From Allolobophora icterica (Eukaryota > Annelida > Clitellata > Crassiclitellata > Lumbricidae): a stretch of DNA of 64,000 nucleotides. The position numbers and the translations under genes were made by a program. Each line of letters opens with the position of its first letter. Position 1 is the stretch's first letter. Below are positions 1 through 10,999 of this stretch, one piece after another. Below the pieces are notes generated by a model. It saw only the letters and a program-made list of their open reading frames with translations, searched no databases and was not told the origin of the DNA. The stretch is from positions 21,544,696 through 21,608,695 of the forward strand of contig OY744615.1 of assembly GCA_963556255.1 (NCBI GenBank). Direction: 5' to 3'.

Positions 1-23
1 CTCGTATTTCAAACATAATGCAG
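1..23 (+). CDS. Cytokine receptor copy 1: end of FN3 D5 exon (partial)
   Basis: Only the last codons of an exon are present, ending at the donor AATGCAG|gtatac. They match the end of the copy 2 exon at 52959-53118: the residues SYFKHNA correspond to SYFKKNA there. The exon ends in phase 1, as in copy 2. All upstream exons of copy 1 (signal peptide, Ig, cytokine-binding module, D4) lie outside the window. Confidence 0.8.
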
Positions 24-486
24 GTATACTAGTTCATATCCTTTCAATTGCGCAATAGGACGTCGTTATTTTGTGTTAGATCGCGAGCGACTCTGATGAA
101 TATATTGGAAAAAGCACTGTTTAAATGTGATTACTATTAGGCTACTCCATGTTTACTTCTATAAACTCTTAACTTATAAAGCTGAATTTTTCCTCTGGAT
201 GCAACTAAGCTTCGATGTCTGCTCTTCTCTTATGCCATCGTCTCCATCAAAATACGTCAGATTCTTTAAGACGCGATGGCGACTCCTAAAAGAATATTGA
301 ATGCCTTTGGTCACTGCAAGCAGAAGTATAGCTCCCGTGTACCTTTTGGACCGTAAGAGAGACGCTAATTTTCTACTCTTCGGCCTTTAAGCCAGGAATC
401 GACGAAGCCCCAGGTGTTTGACAGAGGACCAGCGCATCACAGAACTTGCCGTCTACGTCCCGGTTTACATTGCTTGGTGACAGAGA

Positions 487-590
487 CACGTGTGGGTAAA
501 CAACTTGCCCGGGGTCGTTACAAGGTCAGCAGTCGTGAACCTGCAACCTTTCGATTGCAGACCCACCGGGTCGACTGATAAACTATTTTT
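487..590 (-). repeat. tRNA-related SINE-like repeat
   Basis: Read on the minus strand, this block contains a box-B-like segment (AGGTTCACGAC) inside the motif 'cgaacctgcaaccttt' of the plus strand. A diverged copy is at 53583-53700 in the paralogous intron. It predates the duplication. The box match is imperfect, so this is a tentative SINE call. Confidence 0.35.
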
Positions 591-619
591 GGCGCATTAC
601 GAATGCCATGCATTCGTTT

Positions 620-620
620 A

Positions 621-653
<33 letters not shown>

Positions 654-757
654 TCAGTCAGTCAGTCAGTCAGTCAGTCAGTCAGTCAGTCAGTCAGTCA
701 GTCAGTCAGTCAGTCAGTCAGTCAGTCAGTCAGTCAGTCAGCCAGCCAGCCAGTCAG
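620..757. repeat. (CAGT)n/(CAGC)n microsatellite
   Basis: A tetranucleotide array in the intron between the FN3 D5 and D6 exons of receptor copy 1. The Ser-Gln-rich open frames through it come from the repeat and are not genes. The paralogous array at 53740-54140 is longer and more degenerate. Confidence 0.95.
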
Positions 758-832
758 TCAGTCCGTCGGTCGGTCTTTATTGAAAAAAAGACCGATTCAG
801 AGAGGCGCTATATGAATGTACGTTCGATTTAG

Positions 833-970
833 TGGCATCTCCACCGCATCTGTTTCCGCTGGAAATCGACGAGACGAAGGTCGTCATGAAACTGGACAAA
901 CCGAACTACAATCCGAAGGAAGGACTCGTCTACGGATTCAATCTCTACTATTCGTCCGTCGACGACGAAG
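833..970 (+). CDS. Cytokine receptor copy 1: FN3 D6, first-half exon
   Basis: The acceptor cgatttag and donor GACGAAG|gtcag bound a 138-nt exon, phase 1 in and phase 1 out. It encodes the first strands of the membrane-proximal fibronectin III domain, including the stretch ASPPHLFPLEIDETK. The copy 2 exon at 54209-54346 has the same length and phases. FN3 domains split by an internal intron are usual in cytokine receptors. The next exon is at 2151. Confidence 0.85.
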
Positions 971-2150
971 GTCAGAGATCAACTGGGGGTCAGTGGGTCA
1001 CGGTTAGACGAGCTACGCGGGATAGAAAACAATATGTCACAATTTACAACCACGTCTTCAGTTTTAACCCAATCCACTTCTGTTTCCGCAGTTGTTTCCT
1101 CATTCTATCACCATCCAGGCAACCTTAGCCCCATCCCCTTTCAATATATCCCCGAATGATAGATTTCATCTCCGCACTGTATCTGCATCCACAGGCGTCA
1201 ATTTGTATTGTGACTGTAGTGACTAGTTACCACAGCTTTTAAAAGTGATGGTGACAGTCGACACCACTTTTGGTCCTGTGCTGAAATATTTTCTTCCCTT
1301 TCTCTTATCTGTCAAAATAAATGGCCGTTCTGTGTCATCGTTGTCACATTATCTATTCTGTCCAAGAAAGGATCAGGATGGGTCGCTTCCTTAAGATATT
1401 TGACACTGTAGATCTAAAGCTCTGTCTCTGACTTCGACTCTCCATCTTCCTCAATCCCCGGATGAGCAACGTCCTGATAATGGATTTTTCTCAGAACAGG
1501 GTTCTTTTCTTTATCGACAATAGTTGTTCCCTTCTTGTGTATCTTGTCGACACCTCGTAATTTTGAAACTAGCGCCATTCATTAGAGACTCCATTGTTTC
1601 TCATAATTCCTGGGTCAGGAAAGTTCTTGAACAAGTCTACGCGTCTTTGCGCCCTAGGCACGTATAGATCTGTAGAGCAACACGTCTTTTCCATTATATA
1701 GTGTATATCATATAGCATATATGTATTATGTATGACAGTTATATCCTACATATTATAAATAATATATAATGTGGTATATCACATATAATATATTGTGTTT
1801 TTGTATTTAATATAATATACATTCAAATTATTAATTGCACTTTGTTATGGAAAGTATTTAAAATAGCAGTGCGTGTATGAAGTTCCCCAAAACCTGATAA
1901 ACTGTGAAACTGTTGAAAATGCCTTCATGAATTCTGTTATAAGAAACTAGGTGACCATGTTAGCGGGACTTCTGGTCTCACTTTTGAATGCCTACTAATA
2001 CTTTCTTTGAATGACTATAATAGGCCTATCGATTTTTGTTACTGGTTTTCAATAAACTGATTATTGATTGATATAATATTTGATATATTATATCTTACAT
2101 GTTGTATAGATGTAGTATATACAATTTATATATTTGTGACTCTATCGTAG
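971..2150 (+). other. Intron, no gene seen
   Basis: This intron lies between the two FN3 D6 exons. It is AT-rich, with a TATATA-rich patch around 1690-1830 and another near 2070-2110. It aligns to 54347-55499 in copy 2. I see no other gene or mobile element in it. Confidence 0.7.
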
Positions 2151-2415
2151 GTCAACAATACGAGACGAAGGTGACGAAGGTCTATGTTGAAGACCGGAGT
2201 ACACGAGGAATCGTGACGATCAAAGGATTGAAACTTGGAGCGTCGTACACGTTCAAAGCGGAGACTCTGACGGTGGCCGGACCGTCATACGCCAATGCAT
2301 CTGTCAGTGTAGTCACGAAGCCGTTCCGCTTGACTGAGAATCAACTCGGCTGGATAATATTTGCAGCCGTCGTGATCGGCATCTTCGCTGTTGTTGGATT
2401 CAGTTGCTGCATACG
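2151..2415 (+). CDS. Cytokine receptor copy 1: FN3 D6 second half plus TM helix
   Basis: The exon lies between acceptor tatcgtag and donor CATACG|gttagc; 265 nt, phase 1 in, phase 2 out. It encodes the second half of FN3 D6, with the FN3-typical pattern KGLKLGASYTFKAET near the end, then a single hydrophobic helix of about 22 residues starting LGWIIFAAVVIGIF. A Cys-Cys-Ile-Arg stop-transfer stretch follows. The frame runs into a stop shortly after the donor, which supports splicing there to the exon at 2850. Copy 2 is 55500-55764. The product is a type I membrane receptor. Confidence 0.88.
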
Positions 2416-2849
2416 GTTAGCAGATAGAAACTAAGCTACAAGGAAGGAAATTAATTACAGGAAACATCTACTGCGACTTGGTGCCGTAGATACTTTTTCT
2501 CCGAGTCTCATATTCGCGTCACTTTCGTCTCATTCTTCTCGTCATCTCACCTTTTTCAGCCTTCAATTCAATTTCTCTGTTTTCCAGCTCATTCATTTGA
2601 ATATTTCTAAGTTTATTGTTTGTTTATTCATCCGCCATACCGAACTTCTCTGTCATTTCCTCTTTCCATTACTCTCCTTCCGTTGCTTAAGCAACGTTCC
2701 TTCTTCTCTGCTGACTCCTATGTATATGCTCACTTCCTCTGCTTACACAATTGCATATAATGATTAACAAATTGCATATTTTACCGTGTTTGTTCCTTTG
2801 CCTATGCCTAACACGTAGGTACTAATCCATCAATAATGTCTTTGTTTAG

Positions 2850-2916
2850 GTGGCCGCACGAACAATGGATAAAACTGAAGAGATGGATTAAATTTGAACC
2901 ATGCATGCCATCTGTG
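2850..2916 (+). CDS. Cytokine receptor copy 1: juxtamembrane (Box1-region) exon
   Basis: A 67-nt exon with acceptor tttgtttag and donor TCTGTG|gtaatt, phase 2 in, phase 0 out. It encodes WPHEQWIKLKRWIKFEPCMP and two more residues directly after the TM helix. Class I receptors bind JAK kinases through a proline-containing Box1 at this position. The WP and the later P-x-x-P-like residues suggest, but do not prove, such a role. The copy 2 exon (56687-56753) differs at only two bases. Confidence 0.75.
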
Positions 2917-3192
2917 GTAATTCATTAATAACTAACAACAGAGTGTTATGAGTAGTGTTTATCAATTATCCCATTTTACTAATAGTAGTGTTTCTTTTTA
3001 ACCATTATACTTAAAGTTTGAAACTATGTAACTTAGGTCTTGAGAAGTTTGAGAAGGAAGGGTAGTTTGCTCGATGTCAAGCCCCTTGCTTCTAGTCTAT
3101 CCCGTTGTCTTCGGAGTTGGCCGGAATGTCACGTGACTGCGAAATGAGGGATGCCGTCAATAACCGTAAAGGGATGATTGCCCACTGATGAC

Positions 3193-3382
3193 CAGGAGCG
3201 TAACTTTTGTCTAAAAAGTGGGGGGTACCAATTTCTTAAATACACGAAGCAAGGTGGAGACTGCGGAGGCACAATAATAAAATATTGATTGACATTGTTC
3301 AAAAAGTGGGGGTACGGTACCCTCAGTCCAAAAAGTGGAGGGTACGGATCCCCCTCGTACCCCCCCACAAATTACGCCTATG
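3193..3382. mobile_element. hAT-type MITE, only in receptor copy 1
   Basis: This 190-bp insert has related ends (CAGGAGCGTAA at the left, the complement CATAGGCGTAA at the right). It is flanked by CTGATGAC (3185-3192) and CTGACGAC (3383-3390), an 8-bp target duplication with one mismatch. The paralogous intron at about 57025-57035 reads through the same site without the insert. Ends beginning CA, a GCGTA core and an 8-bp duplication fit the hAT superfamily. No coding capacity. Confidence 0.8.
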
Positions 3383-3738
3383 CTGACGACCAGACTCTTG
3401 TCGGACCGTGTCATGGAATATTTTGACAGTGCATGGTGGAAAGTCTTCGCCTGCGTTTAAGGCTTTGTATTGCGAATGTTTGCCTTAGTAATCGCTTGTG
3501 TCCCAGACAATATTATGCATGTATTCGGCGATAATGATTAACACTTATCAGTGAAAGCGATTTGCACTAATCCGTGACTGCGCATGATGATTGTCTTGCA
3601 CAAACCTGGAAGCTAAAGCTACCACAGTCTATAATTCTTAAACATTGATGTTTAACCAATTAGATGCATGTGACCTGTGTAGGGAAATATTTACCAACGA
3701 TTGATAAGCTGCTATTAGACACGTCTGTTTATTTAAAG

Positions 3739-3834
3739 GTTCTGGATGATCGAGACGAGAAGCAGAAGAGTTCTTCGTTTCCAGAATATTCTATCGTCTC
3801 AGAATGTGCAGCGCTTAACAACGAACGAAACCAA
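3739..3834 (+). CDS. Cytokine receptor copy 1: cytoplasmic exon
   Basis: A 96-nt exon of 32 codons, phase 0 on both sides, between acceptor tatttaaag and donor AACCAA|gtatga. It contains FPEYSIVSECAAL, with one tyrosine that could act as an SH2 docking site. Copy 2 (57845-57940) reads FPEYYIV at the same place. A CA repeat starts just after the donor and is hugely expanded in copy 2. Confidence 0.78.
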
Positions 3835-4388
3835 GTATGAATCACACACACACACGCGCGCGCACACGCACGCACACAAGCACATATATTTAGGTTGCTG
3901 AGGGCACTGTATGGTTACGCATTTTTGTGCCATACTTAACCAGGTGTGCGTTAAAGATGTACCTTTAGGTAGACGTTAAATTCAGTTGAACACTTAAATA
4001 AGTACTTTATATTTCGCCATTTTAATCTATGTCTCACTCATATCCCACGCACGCCTGACAGTCACCCTCCTCATGTACAGCTGGTAGTGTTTCAAAGCAT
4101 ATTTACATTCTTCTGACCAGTAATGATGAGTGTTTGAGATCGCAGTAGTATCTGACCATGCATTCTTTACTTTGTGTATACGTTAATATCTAATATCTTA
4201 ACGACGAGGGTGTACTAAATGCGAATCTGAAGCCAATACAGCTCGTCGTTAATTTGTTCATCTTGCAAGTATACAATAGAACCCCTTTATTCTTTGTGAT
4301 AGCTTAGTACCGTCGAATTACTTTACATCACCATGTGTCTATTGTATGATCACCGTTTTTTGAACTGTAGCTGCAGATATTGGGACAG

Positions 4389-5540
4389 AGGGAGGAAGAC
4401 CAGATCGAATCGGATGGACCAGACAGGAACCCAGAGGACGTCGCTCCTCCCTACAGTTGGATAACCCCACGCCGCGACACCCGAGAAGACTGCGACCGAA
4501 GGAGACGTCTGTCAGAAGAGAAGGATATTCTCAACATCGGTTTCCGTCACCCCTTTACAGTCCCGGAGAATGAACACGTTTTGCCCCTATTAGAACGGCC
4601 CTCTGACTTGCCGAACCACCATCAACTGTTGCCAAATCTTGCGGAAACGTATGAACAGTCTGCCCTGTCTAGTAATGGCACAGCTGTCAGCTCAGATGTA
4701 GACCAAACCTCTCTATCAAACTGCTATGTACCCGTTAAAACTGTTGGCGAAGACATACAGTCACTGACATCCAATGAACAATTCAATCCCGTCAGCCAAC
4801 TTGTGGTTGACCACGTCTTACCAACAGACAATGCCTCTCATATCGCAAACCATGTATTGTCAAAGCATCACAAGCCTCCGACAAACAGTCAACCAGCGAT
4901 CGAAAATTTGCAAAATTCCATATTACCCTCGCCAAACGAGCTAGTCAGCCAAGCCACGACATGCCAAATATTACCGACAACAAGTCAACAAGTCAGAAAT
5001 AGCATACTACCAGAACTAAGCCGTAACGCCGACGTAAGTAAGGCAGATCGCATATTGCCAGTATCCAGTCAACGTATGAACGTAAATGTAATGGACACAG
5101 ATCGATCGAGACCTACTAGACTTGACCGAATCTTGCGATCTGCCGATAGAACTACATCTGACCGATCAGAATTTGATAGACCAGCTGTTGATATACTTTT
5201 GGGTCATTCTGTAGTCAGCGACAACGCGAATACCAGAGAACAAATCAACCCTGTCAGCCAGCATATGATAGACCACGTTGCGCCATCGCATCAAAGGATC
5301 CTACCAAAACTTCTAGAAACTGGCTGTGATCTGATCACGCGTGCTGACATTTCTAGCATTGCCGAAGTGCATGGACGAAACGAACGAACCCAACACGCAA
5401 TGCGGAATAGCTCTTCCTCTCCCACCTCCTCAAATGCGGACGAGACATCGTCAAGAAGTGAAGATAACTCTGGGAGTAGACGAGCAAAACCCATATATGC
5501 CCCCAACAGTCTTGAAGATGATGAGGGCATTTACCTATAG
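4389..5540 (+). CDS. Cytokine receptor copy 1: terminal cytoplasmic exon
   Basis: The last exon carries 383 codons and a stop, entered in phase 0 at acceptor gggacag (4388); an in-frame alternative acceptor, ctgcag, ends at 4376. The product is hydrophilic, rich in Ser, Asn, Gln and Asp, and has no TM segment or known enzyme domain. A short phrase with I/V-L-P recurs (HVLPLLE, QLLPN, SILPS, RILPV), so the tail is built of degenerate repeats. Tyrosines lie in NCYVPV and in the acidic C-terminus PIYAPNSLEDDEGIYL, which are candidate STAT/SH2 docking sites by analogy with gp130 and Domeless. Copy 2 is 59279-60427. A shared AATAAA at 6932-6937 may serve polyadenylation. Confidence 0.85.
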   Translation, partial: REEDQIESDGPDRNPEDVAPPYSWITPRRDTREDCDRRRRLSEEKDILNIGFRHPFTVPENEHVLPLLERPSDLPNHHQLLPNLAETYEQSALSSNGTAVSSDVDQTSLSNCYVPVKTVGEDIQSLTSNEQFNPVSQLVVDHVLPTDNASHIANHVLSKHHKPPTNSQPAIENLQNSILPSPNELVSQATTCQILPTTSQQVRNSILPELSRNADVSKADRILPVSSQRMNVNVMDTDRSRPTRLDRILRSADRTTSDRSEFDRPAVDILLGHSVVSDNANTREQINPVSQHMIDHVAPSHQRILPKLLETGCDLITRADISSIAEVHGRNERTQHAMRNSSSSPTSSNADETSSRSEDNSGSRRAKPIYAPNSLEDDEGIYL

Positions 5541-5792
5541 GAGGGTACCAGCACTTGCAGTCACAAGTCATAGGGTATTGGAGCATCCTCGTTTTAAAAT
5601 TACACACGTCCTAGTCTTATAACGAAGCACTGCTTTTATAATTGTCATGTTTTCCTGCAAACGACAAGAATTTGATTCACAGGAATTAACAGCACTTAAT
5701 TTTAAAGACAGCAACCCTTGATTTAAAACCGCGTCCACTCAATATGGCGTTTAGCGTGGGAACATTATTTCGAGAGAGCCTACCAAGAAGAA
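5541..5792 (+). other. 3' untranslated region of receptor copy 1
   Basis: Sequence after the stop of copy 1, aligned to 60428-60670 in copy 2. No open frame is conserved between copies, which supports a UTR. The next AATAAA upstream of 6932 is inside the solo LTR (6355-6360). Confidence 0.6.
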
Positions 5793-5797
5793 GAATC

Positions 5798-5895
<98 letters not shown>

Positions 5896-5983
5896 CAGAG
5901 ACAGAGACAGAGACAGAGACAGAGACAGACAGAGAGAGACAGAGGGAGAAAGAGAGAGAGAGAGAGAGACAGACAGAGAGAGA
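5793..5983. repeat. (GA)n and (GACAGA)n simple repeat
   Basis: A purine-rich array in the 3' flank of receptor copy 1. It is much shorter in copy 2 (about 60675-60695). It resumes after the solo LTR at 6421-6475, so the LTR landed inside the array. Confidence 0.9.
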
Positions 5984-5988
5984 GACAG

Positions 5989-6420
5989 TGTCGCGGTCTA
6001 CGCGGGTGCATGCATCAAGGGAAGAAAACCGACGCGTCAACAAGCTTGTTTACAACGCACGGAAAATTCTGCAGCAAGCTGTCAACATTAATTCGGTGCA
6101 TGCAACAAGGATATACGTGTTCAGTAGGACTTTCCAGGGAAAAGTACAGTGACGTCACAGAACGTTCTGGAATCCGGGAGAACTCTATATAAGATAGACC
6201 TGATGTACATTAAGGGCCTTTTGACGAAGATTTGTAAACGTTGAAACATTGATCGTATGACGTTCAATCGAGACCAGCCAACCTGTGTGCTGTCTACGAT
6301 TGTGATATTTGATAGACGAGTTGACTTACTCTACACTTAATCGACTTTATTTTTAAATAAAGATCTTTTAATAGTTCCTTCGTTGGTTCGTCGTTGCGAT
6401 CGAAGGAGTCGACCGCGACA
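5989..6420 (+). mobile_element. Solo LTR of an LTR retrotransposon
   Basis: A 432-bp unit begins TGTCGCGGTC and ends with its exact complement GACCGCGACA, the TG...CA form of LTR ends. It is flanked by GACAG on both sides (5984-5988, 6421-6425), a 5-bp duplication typical of retroviral-type integrases. However, the host repeat is itself GACAGA-rich, so the duplication is weak evidence. Inside are a TATA-like CTCTATATAAG near 6183-6193 and AATAAA at 6355-6360. No internal retrotransposon genes are present, so it is a solo LTR. The paralogous site near 60675 lacks it. Orientation follows the TATA and AATAAA order. Confidence 0.8.
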
Positions 6421-6475
6421 GACAGATAGAGAGAGACAGAGAGAGAGACAGAGACAGAGAGAGACAGAGAGAGAG

Positions 6476-8434
6476 TATGAAGAAGATAGGAAGGAGGGCA
6501 GGGAGACAGGACAGGAGGAAGGAAAGAGGGAGGAACAGAGTTAAGGCATTTGCGACCTAGTTTCTCACTGGGTCGTGGGAGTACTCGTTTATTCTGTTCA
6601 ATGCAAATTGGTTTCGTTTCATGAAGTCAGGTTATGAGAAAGTTCAGTCTATCAACCCCGTCATTTTTATGTTCTTTCCATTATTTCTACTAACGGTTTT
6701 ATTGTTTCTGTGTTTTACTATATTTTAACGACCTGTTTATTGTTTCGTATTCCTCAGGCATTGACATCTCAGCAATCGATGTCATGTTTTCCTATTAGGC
6801 TTATATGGTTATCCAGTACTTTTTTTCTAGAAGAAAAGGTTCCGGAACGGAACAATAGGTTCTGGAACGAAAGAATTATGGGCAGGTTAAAATCCTGAGA
6901 AAAATTGGAATGGGGGTTGGGAGGGGTTTCAATAAACACTGAAAACAGTTCAAAACACTGAAATTAAATTAAAATAACTAAATTATTGTTTTTATTATTG
7001 AAATAAAAAAATATTTTTTAGTAGCTGGAAAAAGGTGCCGGAACGCCGTTACGGCGCGTTCCGGCTGAAAAAACACTGTATATCTAAAGAGAACATCTAC
7101 ATCGAGGGTACACATGTAGGCCTACTATTCAAGTTTGCTTGCACGTGTGAATGTGTATCTACCTTTACCAGTACATATAACGTAGCTGTTGCTTTAAGAT
7201 CACTACAAGTCGTTGCCTAGCAAATCTGAAATTTGTGCTTTGAGATAAGTCGTGCTTTGAGATAAGCTGCAAATGCATTTGAGTCTTTCAGAGAAAAACG
7301 AAACGCCTAACTGTTCAATATGGCAAATATTATACTCATAGCTGACATCAGGTTTCGAAACTGTCCTGTTCATTCTTAAGTACTGACGTTGCTAAGCTAC
7401 CGACAATCAATCAACTTGTTCACTTGCGATACTGTAAGTCAACAGGCAGTTCAACAGGTGTTCTTAATTCGTACATTGCAGAAAATGGGAGTGGCTATCT
7501 AAAGTATTTTTCACATGACTTGAGTGTTGAAGTATTAGTAGCCTCGCGATTTTACATTTCTGGTCTGTTTCTGTGTTACATTTCTGTGAATTGGTAATAC
7601 TTCCTGCAGTACTTTCGGTAACGATGACGCAACGGTGTACTCAACAGCTGTAATGATAATGAAACTAATATAATTGTAATGGAGTAACTTTCTATATACA
7701 TTTTGTCGACATAAACGTATGTAAAGTTAGAAACAGGAACTGATAATTAAACGTTAAGCAAAACTGAACAAAATAGGAAACTCACAGCAACGCAGAGAAC
7801 CATTGGGAGCGGTTCCAATGAGTGTCTCTGAAGAGGAGCTATATAAATGTGTGGTTACAATTACCTAATTCTGTAACATGATATCATATTAACGACATAA
7901 AGACTCTGTATCATAGTAAGCAGAAACATTTTGAATATATCTTGTATCAAATAATTGCATCCAAGTATCATATTTGCCAAAGACGATCACTAAACAGTTT
8001 TGTGCATTTCTTAAATCTACCTTTGCTCAATTTATACTGTATTTTGTCTATCATGCACGAATACAGTTACGATAATCTAGTCATTTATTAATTGTTTTCC
8101 TACTGAAGGACTTTTTCTAAGCGTACTCGACATGGGACGGATTTGTAACAAATATTGAAATATTCATGACATCAGCATTTGCGAACACAGGCGTGCGCTT
8201 TAGATCCTATAGCCTCAAGTGTTCAGTGTTAACCATAGATTTCGAAAAGTTTGTTAAAGACTTGGTATTTTTCGAACGACAAGGTTATCCATCGATAAGA
8301 CTATAGAACTTTGGAAAAGTTATTGTGTTTAATAAATAATGTGTTGTATAAACGTTTGGTTACATTACTTTTAATGCAACTAATTAATAACTTCATTAGC
8401 TCAGTTTTTGTCTTTCAGCGAGATACCTTCCAAG
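6476..8434 (+). other. 3' flank of receptor copy 1, no gene seen
   Basis: This region aligns to about 60690-62596 in copy 2. It contains a shared AATAAA at 6932-6937 (61170-61175 in copy 2). Short open frames here are not preserved between the copies, so I call no gene. Near 7860 a 'gcgctatataaa...ttacaattacc' phrase resembles the 3' tail of the LINE family found at 11694. Confidence 0.6.
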
Positions 8435-9250
8435 ACCAAGAGCAAATTAAAAAAATGCATAATTTTTTTATCGTATTTCTGAGTGTGAAAGTTTCACTTA
8501 GCATTTTGCGAGCATATCACATTATACGCAAATCCCATTATCTTCAGAGCGTTAAGAAATGAGATCTCGTCCGTCAGATCCCACGTATGTTCACTGGCAC
8601 TGTGAACATTTCTAACATTTTCAGTGCATCGCTTGCAAACACACGAACCTGTAACTGTTGTAAATTCTAAAATAAATAAATAAACCAAATCACATTTTAT
8701 CAAAATTTATTAAAAAAAGTCAAACGGAAAGAGAAATTGTATTTGCAATACATTAAAAACCCGACTAATGAGAATAAATATAAATTCACAAATTATCGCA
8801 ACAAATTTTAAAACAATATTATTTGCGATAAGGCTGAGTAAACTTAGGTTACTATATTAATGAGTTTACTAAATACAAAAACGATATGAAAAAACGTGGA
8901 AAATTATTAGATCTATAGCTAAAACAGAAAATAGGGATACCACAAATTATAATGAATGATTCTGTAAGTATGGCCGAAAATTCAATTCTTCTTTTACTGG
9001 TTTGGCGACACCTCTCAGCAAAAATACCAGTCTAATTAAACTGCAATATGTCGACCTTTACCTGAGTTGTTTGCTCTTGTGACTGTTAAACCGAAAGAGA
9101 AACTGAAAGTCAATACAGCTGCAATGATACAATTGCACCGAATGGCGTCATACCTTCTTGAAGCGAAACTTTATTCAGCAGACATTTTCGAAGCCTATTA
9201 TAACGTTACCGTGAAGTAGTCGTTCATTATTTGTCCCCTCTAAAAATCGT
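8435..9250. other. Intergenic DNA, nothing recognised
   Basis: AT-rich sequence after the paralogous block ends. I find no exon, TIR or RNA gene. In copy 2 the equivalent sequence would lie beyond the foldback-like element and outside the window. Confidence 0.5.
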
Positions 9251-9261
9251 CTATAGATAGG

Positions 9262-10125
9262 GTTTTCAGCCGTCCCGATTATGTCGGGACCGTCCTGATT
9301 TCGAGGTAAATGTCCCGCGTCCCTAGACCTAGTCGGGACAGTCAAATGTCATCACCTTCAAATTTGTGGTCATTTTTCCGAACTTTCACAATAATGTGGC
9401 TTAAAACACATTACTCGTACTAAGCTTATATTAAATTTGTACAACACCACTACAAAGCAACGAATTGTCCAAACTTGCAAAAGACTTATTGAGCGTGTGT
9501 TGTACGTGCCCGTGCACAATGCTCCAGTTGAAAGACTCTTCTCTATGAAGAACCCATATGGACTGACGAGCGTAACAGAATGTGTGTTGAACTTGTGGAA
9601 GCTGAATTTCTTGTGAGAACAAATTATAGAATGACATGTGCGGAGTTCTGCAACTTTGTTTTAGGACAGAAACCGTTGTTGAAAGTTATGAAGAGCAATT
9701 TAAATGCAGCTTTAGAATAAAACTCATGATCATCGCATAACTACACTGCTTTAAAACTTGATCTGCATGTGTTCTAAAGTACAGTAAAACTATTTTACAA
9801 ACTTTTAGTCAGAAAATTGCAGATATCAATGTTGGAAATGAACCATATATAATAATAATAATATAATAAAAAAATTATAAACAATATACTTGCACCTTAT
9901 GCAAAGTCTTTAATAACGACATTTAAACACACCATGACATCATTACAGTATTCAAAATCATAAATCCTGATCGTCTTTTAAAAATAAATTGTTACTTTCT
10001 AAAAAATAATTGCTCGGTTGCGCAACTGGCGCCTCTGTTCCCACATCGTGAGGTGTTTTACGATTTGGGCGCTCAAAAATTGCGTCCCGACTTCCTAGTT
10101 TAGAAAGCTGGCAACCATAATATAC
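9262..10125 (+). mobile_element. Decayed hAT transposon with transposase C-terminal relic
   Basis: At about 9490-9720 the plus strand encodes, across a frame change near 9560, a hAT-dimerisation-like segment: PVHNAPVERLFSMK, then DERNRMCVELVEAEFLV and about 30 more residues to a stop at 9718-9720. The ERLFS plus RNRM...L pattern is typical of the C-terminus of hAT transposases. Outer ends look related: TAGGGTTTTCAGCCGTCCCGA near 9262, and at the right the complement of GGTTGCCAGCTTTCTAAACT ending near 10125. The transposase is 5'-truncated and frameshifted. No clean 8-bp duplication is visible, so the boundaries are approximate. Confidence 0.6.
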
Positions 10126-10213
10126 AGAAGTGTGGTTTTCGCGTTGTACACCAGTGGAACAACTGGACAACGTAATATAACCGTCAGTTGCATTTGAAAA
10201 TATCTGGGTTCGA

Positions 10214-10322
10214 GGACCGGACACAGAGGCGACAGACAGATAGACAGACACACAGACACACAGACAAACCCACACAGATAGAAGCACACAGAGAGCTAGA
10301 CAGACAGAGAGACAGTCATACA
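10214..10322. repeat. (CAGA)n-type microsatellite
   Basis: A degenerate CAGA/CACA array. Open frames on both strands here are repeat artefacts. Confidence 0.85.
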
Positions 10323-10833
10323 CACAGCAGCCTACAGTGGTTTTATGTCTCCACGTAAATATAGGCGTATGGTTGTGCGTCGTGAGTAAAGGTAATTGGC
10401 TGACGGAGCATAGTAGGCCTACTCGGTTGGCCTATAGCGCCTTATGGCCTACTTGAATGTAGGCTACCTAAGATTGTGCACTGTGTAATCGTTTGTGTAT
10501 AGGTTTAATTAGTGTTTAGAGTGTACGGAATGAGCGTCGGCATCTACGTCTCTCGTATCGCAAAAAATAGATCTGAAAATCCGCAGAAATATTGACAAAA
10601 AGTCTTGTCTGTTGAGAGAGTTTTGACGTTGTGCCTTCGAATGAGTTCTAAGGACCGTAGCTACCTTTGAGGAACCGTAGCCTCATCGACAACGCATTCG
10701 AATCAGCGCGACCAGGTACGTTGAAATCTGAAGAGCTATCAGTCTTAGTCCACTCATCAATCACTCAGTTAACTAACTGTTCGTCTTGGTAGCCTGACAA
10801 GACTCAATTTACTTGGTCGTCTCCAAATCAGCA

Positions 10834-10835
10834 AG

Positions 10836-10868
<33 letters not shown>

Positions 10869-10960
10869 AGAATTTATATAGCGCCTCTTCAAGAAATCTA
10901 CTCAAAGGCGCTCCCGAGCCAGGCCTGATCAAACAGAAAACAAGCTTAACACGGTGTTTC
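10834..10960 (-). mobile_element. LINE 3'-end fragment (CR1/L2-like), minus strand
   Basis: A (TCAA)n tail at 10834-10866 is followed by 'tagaatttatatagcgcctc ... caaaggcgctcccgagcc'. The same arrangement marks the 3' end of the minus-strand LINE at 14393. It abuts the plus-strand LINE fragment that follows. Confidence 0.5.
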
Positions 10961-10999
10961 ACGCAATGCGCCACACCCACGATATCAAGATAGGCTCCT

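Larger units (their letters stand above)
1..8434. repeat. Segmental duplication, copy 1 (partial on the left)
   Basis: This stretch is paralogous to 53096-62596. Exons are nearly identical, introns and 3' flank align over most of their length, and the order is the same. Homology stops abruptly after 8434, where copy 2 has a foldback-like element starting at 62597. The left end is cut by the window. Copy-specific insertions (3193-3382, 5989-6420) interrupt the alignment. It records a tandem duplication of a cytokine-receptor locus. Confidence 0.93.

Noticed and set aside
603..832. Ser-Gln-rich open frames
   Set aside because: They are three registers of a (CAGT)n microsatellite in an intron; the paralogue has a different length and no conserved flank.
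832..1128. A 98-residue ORF starting at a GTG
   Set aside because: The first part is an internal receptor exon (833-970); the remainder is intron after the donor and is not conserved in copy 2.
4380..5540. A stand-alone 386-residue gene
   Set aside because: No conserved ATG: copy 2 differs at this point, an acceptor precedes the shared coding region in both copies, and upstream exons join in phase. It is the terminal exon of the receptor.
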